Assembly: GCA_964392965.1 (NCBI GenBank)
Contig: CAYMSA010000095.1
Span: 1-5,866, forward strand
Reading direction: 5' to 3'
Length of the DNA: 5,866 bases
DNA from: CAYMSA01 sp964392965
Lineage (GTDB): Bacteria > Actinomycetota > Coriobacteriia > Anaerosomatales > Anaerosomataceae
Below the pieces are notes generated by a model. That model was not told the DNA's origin, searched no databases, and saw only the letters and a list, made by a program, of their open reading frames with translations. Position 1 is the stretch's first letter, and each line of letters starts with the position of its first letter. Position numbers and translations under genes: made by a program. Positions 5,798 through 5,866 of the stretch are shown in pieces.

Positions 5798-5866
5798 TCA
5801 GGACTCGGGTCTGATCAGCAGCACAGGACAGGGCGCCGAGTGGACGACCTTGTTGGCCACGCTGCC
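5798..5866 (-). CDS. Universal stress protein (UspA family), C-terminal 22 residues only
   Basis: The minus strand from the right edge reads GSVANKVVHSAPCPVLLIRP followed by Glu-Ser and a TGA stop at 5798-5800. This is the characteristic end of UspA-type proteins: the last Gly-Ser of the ATP-binding G-x2-G-x9-G(S/T) motif, a VANKVVHSAPCPV helix-strand transition and the final hydrophobic beta strand. The rest of the gene lies beyond the window, so domain number (single or tandem Usp) and start are unknown. Cytoplasmic nucleotide-binding stress protein by family. It converges on the photolyase gene with 97 bp between stops. It is short, but the match is distinctive. Confidence 0.82.
   Translation of the reverse strand, partial: GSVANKVVHSAPCPVLLIRPES

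Overview
The window is uniformly GC-rich (about two thirds G+C by eye) and densely coded, with most start codons preceded by a good Shine-Dalgarno sequence and frequent start/stop overlaps. It looks like ordinary bacterial chromosome, with no mobile element, CRISPR array or RNA gene. The gene set and the polyprenyl synthase sequence are most reminiscent of a high-GC actinobacterial lineage, perhaps an environmental Coriobacteriia-type organism. This is an impression from protein sequence style, not a demonstrated placement.

Layout from left to right: (1) 22-1029, minus strand, a complete trans-type polyprenyl (isoprenoid) diphosphate synthase with its own likely sigma70-type promoter at 1085-1113. 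(2) 1130-4166, minus strand, a tightly packed four-gene operon transcribed right to left: a DUF523 (TudS-like, probable Fe-S) protein with a divergent DUF1722-like C-terminus, a small FMN nitroreductase, an ABC ATPase and a FetB-family ABC permease. Gaps are 1 nt, a 4-nt GTGA overlap and an 8-nt overlap, so translation is probably coupled. (3) 4167-4254, an 88-bp divergent intergenic region. (4) 4255-5700, plus strand, a complete class I DNA photolyase with FAD domain and tryptophan triad intact. (5) 5798-5866, minus strand, the last 22 codons of a universal stress protein running off the right edge.

The common thread is stress and redox or iron homeostasis: light-dependent DNA repair, a FetAB-like transporter (in E. 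coli an iron exporter linked to peroxide resistance), a flavin reductase, a cysteine-rich DUF523 protein and a UspA-type protein. The most interesting point is the DUF523/DUF1722-photolyase neighbourhood. It echoes the E. coli ybgA-phrB pair, but here the DUF1722 part is strongly diverged, extra cysteines are present, and the gene has been placed at the head of an iron/flavin operon. I see no wholly new system; the DUF523 protein and its operon are the best candidates for follow-up.
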